Source: Bacteroidales bacterium (lineage in GTDB: Bacteria; Bacteroidota; Bacteroidia; Bacteroidales; VadinHA17). Taken from it: 57,804 nt of DNA. The number at the start of each line of letters is the position of its first letter. The stretch's first letter is position 1. Made by a program: the position numbers and the translations under genes. Under the pieces are notes generated by a model that saw only the letters and a list, made by a program, of their open reading frames with translations, searched no databases and was not told the origin of the DNA. The stretch is taken from positions 1-57,804 of the forward strand of contig PLNF01000027.1 of NCBI GenBank assembly GCA_003141715.1, in the 5' to 3' direction. Positions 48,213 to 57,284 of the stretch are shown piece by piece.

Positions 48213-49247
48213 ATGGGGAAAAAATTTAAAAACAAAGATTTAGCCGCAAGGCTCGGTGTATCTGGTACTTTAGTATCACTTGTCCTTAACAATAAAGCCG
48301 ATCAGCAAGGTATTCGAAAGGATACTCAGGAAAAAGTTTTTATGCTTGCCAGGCAAATGGGGTATTATGAATCACTGCATGAGAAGAATGAATCTTCACC
48401 GGTTGATGAGAAACCCGGTGTGCTTGGAATGATAGTGCCTTCAATTAATGATCCTTTCGTAATTCAGATAACGCCTTATCTTCAAAAAGCTTTTTCAAGC
48501 ATTGGTGTTGGATTCTCCATTGTAACGAAAGATCCGGATGATCAGAGATATGACAGACTGGTGGGCGCATTTAAAAAGTTTTATAGCGGACTCATCCTTC
48601 TTGGAGATGCCGCCGATGAAGCAACAATAAGGGCACTCAGAACAACAGATTATCCATTTGTGCTGCTTGAAAAACCTTCAAAAACATTACGTCTCAACAC
48701 AGTAAGCACTGATACTGTTGCCGGGGCTCAACTAGTTGTGAATCATTTGTATAAACTTGGTTATAAGAATATAATTATTGTTGCTGACCACAGATCTTCC
48801 CGTTCCGATACAACTGCGATTCAGGATATTATCGATGCAATTGGTCAAAAGCCTGGTACCAACAGACCTGTTGTTGTTGAATTAGACAAACGGTCAGCTG
48901 GCGATGAAATTGATTCAGCGCAGTTCGAAAAGTATCTACGCCCTCCTTACCGTGCAGATGTAATGATTATAATGAATGCAAGCCTGGTTTATCTGATAAT
49001 GACATTACTCAGGAAAAAGAAACTAAGGGTTCCGCAGGATATTGCAGTTGTTTCAATGGAAGAGGGAACAGGATTCGACCTGATGTTTTCTCCAGTGACC
49101 TGCCTTCGCAAGCCTCTTTCAGGAATTTCCACAAAAGTTGCAAATATGATCTGGTCTGAAGTAAAAAATTCAGGAAAAGGCAAGTTTAAAAGGCAGGTTA
49201 ATATATCACCCGAACTTATTGTAAGAAATTCTTGCGGCACCATTTAG
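48213..49247 (+). CDS. LacI-family transcriptional regulator
   Basis: A 344-residue regulator with an N-terminal helix-turn-helix (NKDLAARLGVSGTLVSLVLNN, hinge region about residues 30-60) and a periplasmic-binding-like effector domain (GMIVPSINDPFVIQITPYL, VAGAQLVVNHLYKLGYKNI, DIAVVSMEEG). It starts at the ATG 48213 after an A-rich leader. The effector is unknown. It lies 13 bp before the transglutaminase-like gene, so the two may share a transcript. Confidence 0.88.
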   Translation: MGKKFKNKDLAARLGVSGTLVSLVLNNKADQQGIRKDTQEKVFMLARQMGYYESLHEKNESSPVDEKPGVLGMIVPSINDPFVIQITPYLQKAFSSIGVGFSIVTKDPDDQRYDRLVGAFKKFYSGLILLGDAADEATIRALRTTDYPFVLLEKPSKTLRLNTVSTDTVAGAQLVVNHLYKLGYKNIIIVADHRSSRSDTTAIQDIIDAIGQKPGTNRPVVVELDKRSAGDEIDSAQFEKYLRPPYRADVMIIMNASLVYLIMTLLRKKKLRVPQDIAVVSMEEGTGFDLMFSPVTCLRKPLSGISTKVANMIWSEVKNSGKGKFKRQVNISPELIVRNSCGTI

Positions 49248-49260
49248 AACTGTTGCTGAC

Positions 49261-51504
49261 ATGAAAATATCTCTAAAAAATGTAGAGACAGGTCATGTAG
49301 AGACAGGTCTCAGACCTGTCTCTACTATATTGGCATTAATAATAATGCTCATAACGTCTTGTTCCGCCAACCATCTTATCAATGACAGTAAATACCTGGC
49401 AATCACTGAAAAAGCTTTTAACCAAAGGAAACAACTGGCTATAAACAGAGATTCTGCTCTTTTCTCTGTTTTCAATCAGAATCTTTCAACAAAACAGTCA
49501 GAAGCCCTTAAATTTCTTTATGCATTCATGCCATTAAGTGATCTGGCAGGCTATAATGGTGACTTTTTTCTGGCTAACATTAATATGTCATTGCGGGCAC
49601 AATCTGAGTCGAAATGGGGAAAAGATATACCTGAAGATGTTTTCCTCCATTACGTTCTTCCATGCAGGATAAATAATGAAAACCTTGACTCATTCCGGAT
49701 TACCTATTATAATGAACTTATGACCAGGATAAAGGGGAAAGATATCACGGAAGCTGCTCTTGAGATAAACCATTGGTGCCATGAAAAAGTTAGTTATCAA
49801 CCCGCTGATGACAGGACTTCTTCCCCAATGAGTACAATTCTTTCAGCAAGAGGCAGATGTGGCGAAGAATCAACTTTCGCTGTGGCAGCACTCCGAACAA
49901 TCGGAATACCCGCCAGGCAGGTATATACTCCCCGATGGGCCCATACTGATGATAACCATGCCTGGGTTGAAATATGGTTTAAAGGAGAATGGTATTATAT
50001 GGGTGCTTGTGAACCGGAACCGGTTCTTGATCGTGGCTGGTTTACGGAACCTGCCAGAAGAGCCATGCTGGTACATACAAAGTCATTTGGGGCATACAGG
50101 GGCAACGAGAATGTAATTAACATGTATAATAATTATACAGATGTTAATAACCTGGCTAAGTACGCTATTTCTAAGAAAATAACCGTGAAGGTGCTTGACA
50201 ATGACAATATGCCATTAAGTAATGCTCAGGTGGAATACCAACTTTATAATTATGCAGAATTTTATCCATTAGCTGTTGTTCCTACGAACAAATATGGAAT
50301 AAGTCAATTTGAAACAGGATTAGGTGATTTATTGATCTGGGCACATAAAGGTGATAATTTTGACTTTAAGAAAATCTCAGTAGATGAAACAGATACCTTA
50401 ATATTGAAACCTGGCAGGAAAGAGTTTGGCAATAGCAGTAATGATCTGGACCTTGATGCACCGATAATCCGTTCATCGCTTCCAGTACCATCACAAAAAC
50501 TTACAGAACAGAATTCAGAGAGAATTAACAAAGAAAACATTATCCGTCAAAAATATATTGATTCATGGATGAAGCCTGCCGAGGCTAAGGTGCTTGCATT
50601 AAGACTGAATATTGATACATCCAGAGTCATGAGTATAATTGCCAAAAGCATGGGTAATTATAAAGAGATCAGCTCATTCCTGTCAGGAACACCCGATTCA
50701 TTGCGTACGTTTGCTATGTCTTTGCTTGAGATTCTTCCTGATAAGGATCTCCGGGATATCAGGGGATATATCCTTTCAGATCATCTTAGAAATAGTACCC
50801 TTCCTGTCAATGTTCCTGGTGAATCTGATAATAAGATTTTCTTAGATTATATTCTTAACCCCAGGGTTGCAAATGAACTATTAGTCCCATGGAGACATTA
50901 TTTTTTGACAAAATTGGCTTCTGCATTAGTAATAAATGGAACACACAATCCTTTATTAATTGTTCAATATCTGAATGATAATATCAGAATTGCAGATGAT
51001 GAAAACTATTATCAAACCCCGATAGCACCTGTTGGAGTTAATGAACTTAAAGTTTCAGATACTGGCTCACGGGCAATTTGTTTTGTTGCAATATGCCGGA
51101 GCCTCGGAATACCTTCACGGCTTGAGCCGGGAAGGAATGTGCCACAGTATTTCTTTAATAAAAACTGGAACGATGTTTATTTTTCTGATCAGAAACCAAC
51201 TGATCAGAAAAAAGGTTATCTTAAACTGCAATCAGTTGATACAAAACCTGTTCCTAAATATTATATTCACTTCACTATTGCAAGATTTGATGGGGGCCGT
51301 TACAATACCCTTGAGTATGATTACAATAAAAAAATAAGTGATTTTAAGGAAGAACTTCCCCTGCCACCCGGACATTATATGCTAGTCACAGGTAACAGAT
51401 TAAATAACAGCAAGATATTGTCGAATATAACATTTTTTGATCTTGCAGGGAACGAACATAAAACTATTGAAGTAAAAATCAGAAAGTACGTCTCTGAAAA
51501 ATAG
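49261..51504 (+). CDS. Lipoprotein with two transglutaminase-like domains, the second inactive
   Basis: A 747-residue lipoprotein. The signal ends at the Cys of ILALIIMLITSC, but its basic start is split by an in-frame 45-bp palindromic insertion (15 residues). The first domain is a transglutaminase/protease-like fold with C200 (GRCGEES) and H233 (NHAWVEIW); the third residue falls in GACEPE, probably E251. A beta-rich middle region follows. A second domain has the same pattern (SRAICFVAICRSLGIPSR), with Ser603 where the nucleophilic Cys should be. It likely works on proteins or peptides at the cell surface; substrate unknown. Confidence 0.85.
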   Translation: MKISLKNVETGHVETGLRPVSTILALIIMLITSCSANHLINDSKYLAITEKAFNQRKQLAINRDSALFSVFNQNLSTKQSEALKFLYAFMPLSDLAGYNGDFFLANINMSLRAQSESKWGKDIPEDVFLHYVLPCRINNENLDSFRITYYNELMTRIKGKDITEAALEINHWCHEKVSYQPADDRTSSPMSTILSARGRCGEESTFAVAALRTIGIPARQVYTPRWAHTDDNHAWVEIWFKGEWYYMGACEPEPVLDRGWFTEPARRAMLVHTKSFGAYRGNENVINMYNNYTDVNNLAKYAISKKITVKVLDNDNMPLSNAQVEYQLYNYAEFYPLAVVPTNKYGISQFETGLGDLLIWAHKGDNFDFKKISVDETDTLILKPGRKEFGNSSNDLDLDAPIIRSSLPVPSQKLTEQNSERINKENIIRQKYIDSWMKPAEAKVLALRLNIDTSRVMSIIAKSMGNYKEISSFLSGTPDSLRTFAMSLLEILPDKDLRDIRGYILSDHLRNSTLPVNVPGESDNKIFLDYILNPRVANELLVPWRHYFLTKLASALVINGTHNPLLIVQYLNDNIRIADDENYYQTPIAPVGVNELKVSDTGSRAICFVAICRSLGIPSRLEPGRNVPQYFFNKNWNDVYFSDQKPTDQKKGYLKLQSVDTKPVPKYYIHFTIARFDGGRYNTLEYDYNKKISDFKEELPLPPGHYMLVTGNRLNNSKILSNITFFDLAGNEHKTIEVKIRKYVSEK
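49281..49325. repeat. In-frame 45-bp palindromic repeat insertion in the lipoprotein signal sequence
   Basis: TGTAGAGACAGGTC is present twice in tandem (49281 and 49296), and the second copy is the left arm of a perfect inverted repeat: GTAGAGACAGGTCT / AGACCTGTCTCTAC, 14-bp arms around one base. Removing all 45 bases restores a smooth MKISLKNILALIIMLITSC signal peptide. Confidence 0.85.
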
Positions 51505-51659
51505 ATACTTGGTAAAATTGATCTGAAAAAGATTTTCACTCTTTCTCCTATGATCAATTCTTCTCAGTCATGTATTAATGATAAGGCTCTGGTAATAATC
51601 TGGATTGCCCCCCCCATATAATATTTGTTAATAACTGTTGATATCTGACCGAATTCAAA

Positions 51660-51691
51660 TTGCGTCAGAATATAAATATCAATTATCTTTG
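51660..51691 (+). promoter_or_regulatory. Bacteroidota-type promoter of the B12 uptake operon
   Basis: TTG (51660-51662) is followed after 21 bp by TATCTTTG (51684-51691). The transcript would begin near 51698, exactly at the first base of the riboswitch. The stretch before it (51505-51659) shows no gene; it holds an 8-bp inverted repeat AATTGATC/GATCAATT (51516-51559) and a run of eight C (51608-51615). Confidence 0.6.
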
Positions 51692-51697
51692 TTCTGT

Positions 51698-51893
51698 ATT
51701 GGTGTTACAATGAAATAAAATCATTGTAATGAAAAGGGAATGCGGTTTGAATCCGCAACAGTACCCGCTGCTGTGATGCCCGATCGTTCTAACGATAATG
51801 GTTTTGTGAATTACCTGCCACTGTGACTATTAAAAATCATGGGAAGGCTTCATAGAACCGGGATAAGTCAGAAGACCTGCCAGATAAATCTAA
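51698..51893 (+). ncRNA. Cobalamin riboswitch
   Basis: The aptamer signature is clear: a P3-like GGGAATGCGGTTTGAATCCGC stem (split: GCGG/CCGC), then ACAGTACCCGCTGCTGTGA, the B12 box GCCACTG near 51818, GGGAAGGC and the closing AAGTCAGAAGACCTGCC. It would bind adenosylcobalamin or a relative and lower expression of the btu genes below. The region to the start of btuB (about 165 bases) probably holds the expression platform. Confidence 0.95.
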
Positions 51894-51916
51894 TATTCAA
51901 AGCTTTCGGGAAGAAA

Positions 51917-51965
51917 AGCGCCGGATCATTCATTGATTCCCCACTTAAATTTTCTTGACGGCGCT
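51917..51965 (+). promoter_or_regulatory. Possible expression-platform inverted repeat of the riboswitch
   Basis: AGCGCCG (51917-51923) pairs with CGGCGCT (51959-51965) across 35 bases. The T-rich loop and the position between aptamer and btuB suggest a switching helix, but no competing pair with the aptamer has been worked out. Confidence 0.35.
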
Positions 51966-52057
51966 GGATGTTGGACATACGGGCTGATTATAAAATTGTT
52001 GTAGAAATACACTTTTGAAATGCGCATTGTGATATAAACAAAAACAGAGATTGGAAT

Positions 52058-53968
52058 TTGAGAAATACTTTATTATATATAGCAATCTTCCTTTCGCTGC
52101 CTTTGCATGGACAAATGTCAATTGGCACTGATACGATTAAGATAAACGAGGTTGTTATCAGTAGAAATAAATATAATTCAGATCCGGCAGGGTATAAAAA
52201 AACTACTATTGATTCGTCTATACTTGTTAATTACAGTAATAGTAACCTCTCGGATATGCTTTCAGAAAATACAGATATTTTTATTAAAAGTTATGGAATG
52301 GGAGGGACTGCAACACCTGCATTCAGAGGAACAGATGCAAGTCAAACACTTATAGACTGGAATGGTATTAATATTAATAGCCCTATGTTAGGTCAGTCAG
52401 ATCTTTCACTGATTCCGGTTGGGTTAATTGATGATGTCCAGATCCGCTTTGGAGGCGCTTCAATGTCATTAAATGAAGGAGGAATCGGAGGTACAATAAA
52501 CCTTGTGACCAAACCGTTATGGAAAAAGGAAACTTTAATATCAATAAATGCCGGAACAGGAAGTTTTGGACAGTATTCAGGGTTAATGAAAGTGAAAACC
52601 GGAAATTACAAATTTCAAACAGTCACAAAGGGCTATTTTCAAAACTCAGAAAATAATTTCAGGTATCTTAATACTGAAATAGGTTCAGAACCAGTTTGGC
52701 AGACAAGAACTAATAGTCAGGTTCGACAACAAGGGTTTATTCAGGAATTATATCTGCGAAATTCAAATAATATTGCTTCAGCAAGAATATGGTATGAGTC
52801 TGCTGACAGAAATCTGCCGGCTTCCCTGCTTACTCAGCCAAATACAGGTGAAAAGCAGTTTGACGAATCTTTGAGGACAATGTTGAATTATGATGCATTT
52901 AAAGGAAGTACTGACTTTTCGTTTACCGGAGCCTGGATGATGAGCAGATTGAATTATTTCAATCGTCTGGCATCGATCGACTCAAGGAATCTTTCAGAGA
53001 CTCTGACTTTGAAAGCCGGACTTGAGAACCCGATTGGAGAATATGCAAAACTGAAAATTGTTTTAGATGAGCAGTCAAGTGTTATAAAATCAAATAATTA
53101 TGCTCATAATACGACCCGGAATACAGCTACTATGACCGCATCAATTGAAAGAAATAGAAACAGGTTTGGTACAACGATCCTGCTTCGTGAGATTTTGGAT
53201 AAGAATAACTTACTTATTCCTGATTTTTCTGCAGGAGTGCAATTCAGATTAATTGATAATAAGACGTATTATCTTAAAGCCAATATTTCGAGAAATTCCA
53301 AAATACCGACTATGAATGACATGTTCTGGGTCCCGGGTGGTAATCCTGACCTAAAAAATGAATATGCTCTCATATATGAAATATCATATGAGATGAGCCA
53401 GAAGATTTCAGAGCCCTTCAATTTAAAATATGATCTGTCTGTTTTCCGTTATAATATAAAAGATATGATAGAATGGCATCCGGGAGAATACTCTTACTGG
53501 ACTGCTGATAATATTCAGAGCGTAAACTCAACCGGGGCAGAATCATCTGTTTCACTGGATTATATGCGTAATAAAATAAATGCAAGTCTGAAAGCAGGTT
53601 ACTCATATACCAGGGCAATAGAAGGAGGATCGAATATCGGAAATGATATTTCAGTTGGGAAACAACTTATGTATGTACCTGAAAATAAGGCTAATGCTTC
53701 ATTTCGAGTTGGTTATAACAATATTTATTCTTTGTGGGTAGCTAATTTCGTTGGAAAACGATATATAACTGTGGATAATTCAAAATATCTTCCCGGATAC
53801 TTTATTAATAATGTAAGCACAGGCATTAAATTCACTTTGAAAAGCTCTTCATTTGATATGAATTTCAATATAGATAATCTTTTTAATATTAATTATCAGT
53901 CAATTGCATATTACCCATTGCCAGGACGGACATACTTTGTAAAGATTTTATTTCAAATAGTTAAATAG
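52058..53968 (+). CDS. btuB: TonB-dependent cobalamin receptor
   Basis: A 636-residue outer-membrane receptor. After a signal peptide (LLYIAIFLSLPLHGQ) a TonB-box-like DTIKINEVVISRN precedes the plug domain (SDMLSENTDIFIKSYGMGG, GGIGGTINL), and a beta-barrel ending in a terminal aromatic/hydrophobic strand (TYFVKILFQIVK). The start is a TTG at 52058. Position directly after the cobalamin riboswitch and before BtuG/F/C/D genes identifies it as the B12 importer. Vitamin B12 passes from it to the periplasmic binding protein. Confidence 0.93.
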   Translation: MRNTLLYIAIFLSLPLHGQMSIGTDTIKINEVVISRNKYNSDPAGYKKTTIDSSILVNYSNSNLSDMLSENTDIFIKSYGMGGTATPAFRGTDASQTLIDWNGININSPMLGQSDLSLIPVGLIDDVQIRFGGASMSLNEGGIGGTINLVTKPLWKKETLISINAGTGSFGQYSGLMKVKTGNYKFQTVTKGYFQNSENNFRYLNTEIGSEPVWQTRTNSQVRQQGFIQELYLRNSNNIASARIWYESADRNLPASLLTQPNTGEKQFDESLRTMLNYDAFKGSTDFSFTGAWMMSRLNYFNRLASIDSRNLSETLTLKAGLENPIGEYAKLKIVLDEQSSVIKSNNYAHNTTRNTATMTASIERNRNRFGTTILLREILDKNNLLIPDFSAGVQFRLIDNKTYYLKANISRNSKIPTMNDMFWVPGGNPDLKNEYALIYEISYEMSQKISEPFNLKYDLSVFRYNIKDMIEWHPGEYSYWTADNIQSVNSTGAESSVSLDYMRNKINASLKAGYSYTRAIEGGSNIGNDISVGKQLMYVPENKANASFRVGYNNIYSLWVANFVGKRYITVDNSKYLPGYFINNVSTGIKFTLKSSSFDMNFNIDNLFNINYQSIAYYPLPGRTYFVKILFQIVK

Positions 53969-53975
53969 CTTTAAA

Positions 53976-55019
53976 ATGAAAAATTTAATAAGAATTATTG
54001 TTATCTCTCTGATGATTGTGTCATGTCAGAAAACACCCGAATTACCGAATTCAAATTATACCATTGGAGGCGGTGTTTTCGTAGTAAATGAAGGAAACTT
54101 CAGAAGCGGAAACGGATCCCTTTCTTTTTATTCATACGATTCCTCAAAGATCTATAATGATCTTTTCTATAGTGTTAATGGCCGGCCATTGGGAGATGTT
54201 CCAAATTCGATGGCTATTAATGGAGATAAGGCATATATTATAGTGAATAATTCGGGGAAAATCGAAGTTATGGATCAATCCACACTTAAATCTACGGCAA
54301 CGATCACAGGACTTATATCACCGCGGAATATATCATTCATTAACGATAATAAGGCGTATGTGTCAAGTCTCTATTCTGACTCGGTTACCATAATTAATCT
54401 CATTAACAATTCTATTTCCGGCTATATTAACATTAGAAGATCATCCGAATCGATTGCCTCTACTGGGAATCAGGCTTTTATTTCAAACTGGACTGGAGGA
54501 AAAGAAATCATGGTTATTAATACTATTGATGATCAGGTAGTTGATTCAATAGAGGTAGGAATAGAACCTGAAAGCATGGTTTTTGACAGATATGGTATGC
54601 TTTGGGTTCTCTGCAATGGTGGCTGGGCCAGACTAAATTACGCTGAACTGGTAGAAATAAACACATCTACAAATTATGTTGAAAAAACGCTGGTTTTTCC
54701 GACAAAGGAAGCTTCTCCTACATGTCTTAAGATTGATGGTTTGGGTACAACTCTCTACTATCTTGATAATGGTGTCAGGCAAATTGATATTAGCTCAACT
54801 GAAATACCATCAATTACTTTTATAATACAGGAATCAGGAGAATATTTCTACAAAATCGGAATTAACCCCTTGAACAACGATGTTTTCATTACAGATGCAG
54901 TTGATTTTGTGAAACAAGGTTATCTGTTATTATATGATGGTACCGGGAAGTTCATTTCAAAATTGGAAGCCGGTATTATTCCCGGCTCAATGTGCTTCAA
55001 ACTGAGAATCAATACCTGA
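53976..55019 (+). CDS. btuG: Surface beta-propeller lipoprotein, BtuG-like (YncE family)
   Basis: A 347-residue lipoprotein (lipobox IVSC at about residues 13-17) with seven-bladed propeller features (repeats such as NSMAINGDKAYIIVNNSGKIEVMD, RNISFINDNKAYVSSLYSDSVTIIN, ESMVFDRYGMLWVLC). In Bacteroides, BtuG is a surface lipoprotein that hands B12 to BtuB with extreme affinity. Location between btuB and btuF, under the riboswitch, supports the same role; homology is judged from fold and context only. Confidence 0.75.
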   Translation: MKNLIRIIVISLMIVSCQKTPELPNSNYTIGGGVFVVNEGNFRSGNGSLSFYSYDSSKIYNDLFYSVNGRPLGDVPNSMAINGDKAYIIVNNSGKIEVMDQSTLKSTATITGLISPRNISFINDNKAYVSSLYSDSVTIINLINNSISGYINIRRSSESIASTGNQAFISNWTGGKEIMVINTIDDQVVDSIEVGIEPESMVFDRYGMLWVLCNGGWARLNYAELVEINTSTNYVEKTLVFPTKEASPTCLKIDGLGTTLYYLDNGVRQIDISSTEIPSITFIIQESGEYFYKIGINPLNNDVFITDAVDFVKQGYLLLYDGTGKFISKLEAGIIPGSMCFKLRINT

Positions 55020-55060
55020 TTTTTCCGAACTATCCTTCATTTATAAGGTCCCTTAACAGC

Positions 55061-56206
55061 ATGTATGCTTTAAAATCAATATTGTTCATTGCATTATTAA
55101 CAACCTCAGGTTGCGGCAAAAGTGTTAAAAATGGAGCTTACAGACATAAGAACGCCGGAAATGAAATTGTAAGCGCTGAAAGATTTACTCTTGAAAAAAA
55201 GAAAGGTTGGACTGAAGTTAAGATTATTAATCCATGGCAGGGAGCCACGAATGTTAACCAGATTTATTACCTGGTAAAAAGAGGATCAGATTTGCCGGAA
55301 GGATTAGATTCTGCAGCGATAATTTTTGTCCCTCTGCAAAAAATAATCTGCATGTCGACAACTCATGTTGCAATGATTTCAGCTCTGGGTGAAGAAAAAT
55401 CAATCGTTGGCGTATCAGGCACAAATTTCATTTATTCACCTGACTTGATTAAGAATGTTGACAATGGGTTGGTTGTGGATGTAGGTTATGAGGCTAATCT
55501 CAATAAAGAGTTGATCCTCAAAATTTCCCCTGATCTGATAATGATTTACGGAATAGGAAGTGAATCAGCAGGTTACGTTGGGAAGATTAAGGAATTGGGC
55601 ACTAAAGTAATCATTAATGCCGATTACCTTGAGACAGATCCATTGAGCAGAGCAGAATGGATAAAACTATTTGGAGCTCTTTATTGCAAAGAGAATTTAG
55701 CTGATAGTTTATTCAAATCTGAAGTTAATGAGTATTCAAAATTGAAGTCATTTGTCGATCAAAATACCAGGAACAAGCCAAAAGTATTACTAGGGCTTCC
55801 TTTTAAGGATACCTGGTACATTTCACCGGGTAATTCATTTATCAGTAAAATTATAAGTGATGCCGGTGGAGATTATCTCTGGACAGACACTGAATCTTCC
55901 GTATCAATGCCATTTGGTATAGAGAACGTTTATTTGCGTGGAATGAAAGCTGATTTCTGGCTGAATATCGGAAGTGTCAGTTCCCGAAATGAGATTTCAA
56001 ATGTTGATCAGCGTTTGGATGATCTCCCCAGTTTTATAAATGATAATCTTTTCAATAATAACAAAAGGATCACTGTAACCGGAGGAAATGATTATTGGGA
56101 AAGCGGAAGTCTTTATCCTCATTTGATTCTTAAAGATATAGCTACTATTCTGCATCCTGAATTGTTCAGTGATCATGAACTAACCTATTACAGGAAAATT
56201 TATTAA
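55061..56206 (+). CDS. btuF: Cobalamin ABC transporter substrate-binding lipoprotein
   Basis: A 381-residue periplasmic binding protein of the BtuF/FhuD class. The ATG at 55061 gives a lipoprotein signal (ALKSILFIALLTTSGC); earlier in-frame ATG codons at 54992 overlap btuG and would bury it. Family motifs are STTHVAMISALGEEKSIVGVSG, SPDLIMIYGI and the DAGGDYLWTDTES segment. It captures B12 in the periplasm and delivers it to BtuC. Confidence 0.9.
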   Translation: MYALKSILFIALLTTSGCGKSVKNGAYRHKNAGNEIVSAERFTLEKKKGWTEVKIINPWQGATNVNQIYYLVKRGSDLPEGLDSAAIIFVPLQKIICMSTTHVAMISALGEEKSIVGVSGTNFIYSPDLIKNVDNGLVVDVGYEANLNKELILKISPDLIMIYGIGSESAGYVGKIKELGTKVIINADYLETDPLSRAEWIKLFGALYCKENLADSLFKSEVNEYSKLKSFVDQNTRNKPKVLLGLPFKDTWYISPGNSFISKIISDAGGDYLWTDTESSVSMPFGIENVYLRGMKADFWLNIGSVSSRNEISNVDQRLDDLPSFINDNLFNNNKRITVTGGNDYWESGSLYPHLILKDIATILHPELFSDHELTYYRKIY

Positions 56207-56216
56207 AACAGCCAAC

Positions 56217-57284
56217 TTGAAAACTGATATACAGAAAGAATTATCTGCTGATCTTAAGTCAGGAAGAAATACCAGGCTTTTTTTCTCATGTCTGTTGTTA
56301 ATGGTTGCCATTTTTCTGATTCTCGATATTTTTTTTGGTTCAGTAAGCATTAAAGCTTCAGAAGTAATAAGAGCAATTTTCAGCAATACGAATAGTAACT
56401 TTGAAACCATTATACTGAAATTCAGATTGCCAAAAGCTATCACAGCTTTGACCGTAGGGGTGGCATTATCATTAAGTGGCTTGCAGATGCAGACTGTTTT
56501 CAGGAATCCGATGGCCGGACCTTATGTACTTGGGATTAGCTCCGGAGCCAGCCTGGGAGTAGCCTTTGTTATTTTAGGTTTCTCTTCAAATATCACACCG
56601 GATAGTCTCAACGGGTTAGGTAACTGGATTCTTGTTGCAGCCTCATGGGTAGGTGCCGGTGCTGTAATGCTGTTAATAATGGTCATCTCATCGAAGGTAA
56701 AAGATATAATGACTATCCTCATTCTGGGAATAATGCTTTCAAGTGGTATATCTGCTATTGTCACTATTATGCAGTATTTCAGTAACGAGACCATGTTGAA
56801 AGCCTACGTAATATGGACTATGGGAAGTTTAGGAAATCTTACTGCAAATCAGCTTAATGTTCTCTTAATTTCCGTCTCAGCCGGAGTGATTCTGAGCTTG
56901 TTCTCATCCAAAATGTTAAATGCCTTATTGCTTGGGGAAAATTATGCGAGCAGTATTGGACTCAATGTCAGGTTTGCAAGGGTTGTGATATTTATTTGTA
57001 CAAGTATTCTGGCAGGAAGTGTCACAGCCTTTTGCGGACCAATAGGATTTATTGGTATAGCAGTACCGCATATAGTAAGAATTCTGTTTAAAACATCTGA
57101 TCATAAAGTTTTAATACCAGGTACCATTCTAATGGGTGGAGCAGTTATGCTCATTAGTGACATTATTTCTCAACTTCCCGGATCAGAAAGTGTTTTGCCG
57201 GTAAATGCTGTCACCTCTTTGATTGGCATTCCCGTGGTTATTTGGGTAATCTTGCGTAACAGAAAATATTCAGGACCGTTCTGA
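56217..57284 (+). CDS. btuC: Cobalamin ABC transporter permease (FecCD family)
   Basis: A 355-residue permease with about ten membrane segments. Typical FecCD stretches are FRLPKAITALTVGVALSLSGLQMQTVFRNPMAGPYVLGISSGASLG and FCGPIGFIGIAVPHIVR. It begins at a TTG (56217) just after btuF, and its stop overlaps the btuD start codon (TGATG). Confidence 0.94.
   Translation: MKTDIQKELSADLKSGRNTRLFFSCLLLMVAIFLILDIFFGSVSIKASEVIRAIFSNTNSNFETIILKFRLPKAITALTVGVALSLSGLQMQTVFRNPMAGPYVLGISSGASLGVAFVILGFSSNITPDSLNGLGNWILVAASWVGAGAVMLLIMVISSKVKDIMTILILGIMLSSGISAIVTIMQYFSNETMLKAYVIWTMGSLGNLTANQLNVLLISVSAGVILSLFSSKMLNALLLGENYASSIGLNVRFARVVIFICTSILAGSVTAFCGPIGFIGIAVPHIVRILFKTSDHKVLIPGTILMGGAVMLISDIISQLPGSESVLPVNAVTSLIGIPVVIWVILRNRKYSGPF

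Noticed and set aside
51516-51559. AATTGATC/GATCAATT inverted repeat as terminator after the transglutaminase gene
   Set aside because: The loop is 28 bases and the stem only 8 bp of mostly AT, with no T run; too weak.
54992-55060. Upstream start of btuF overlapping btuG
   Set aside because: It would hide the lipoprotein signal that begins at 55061.
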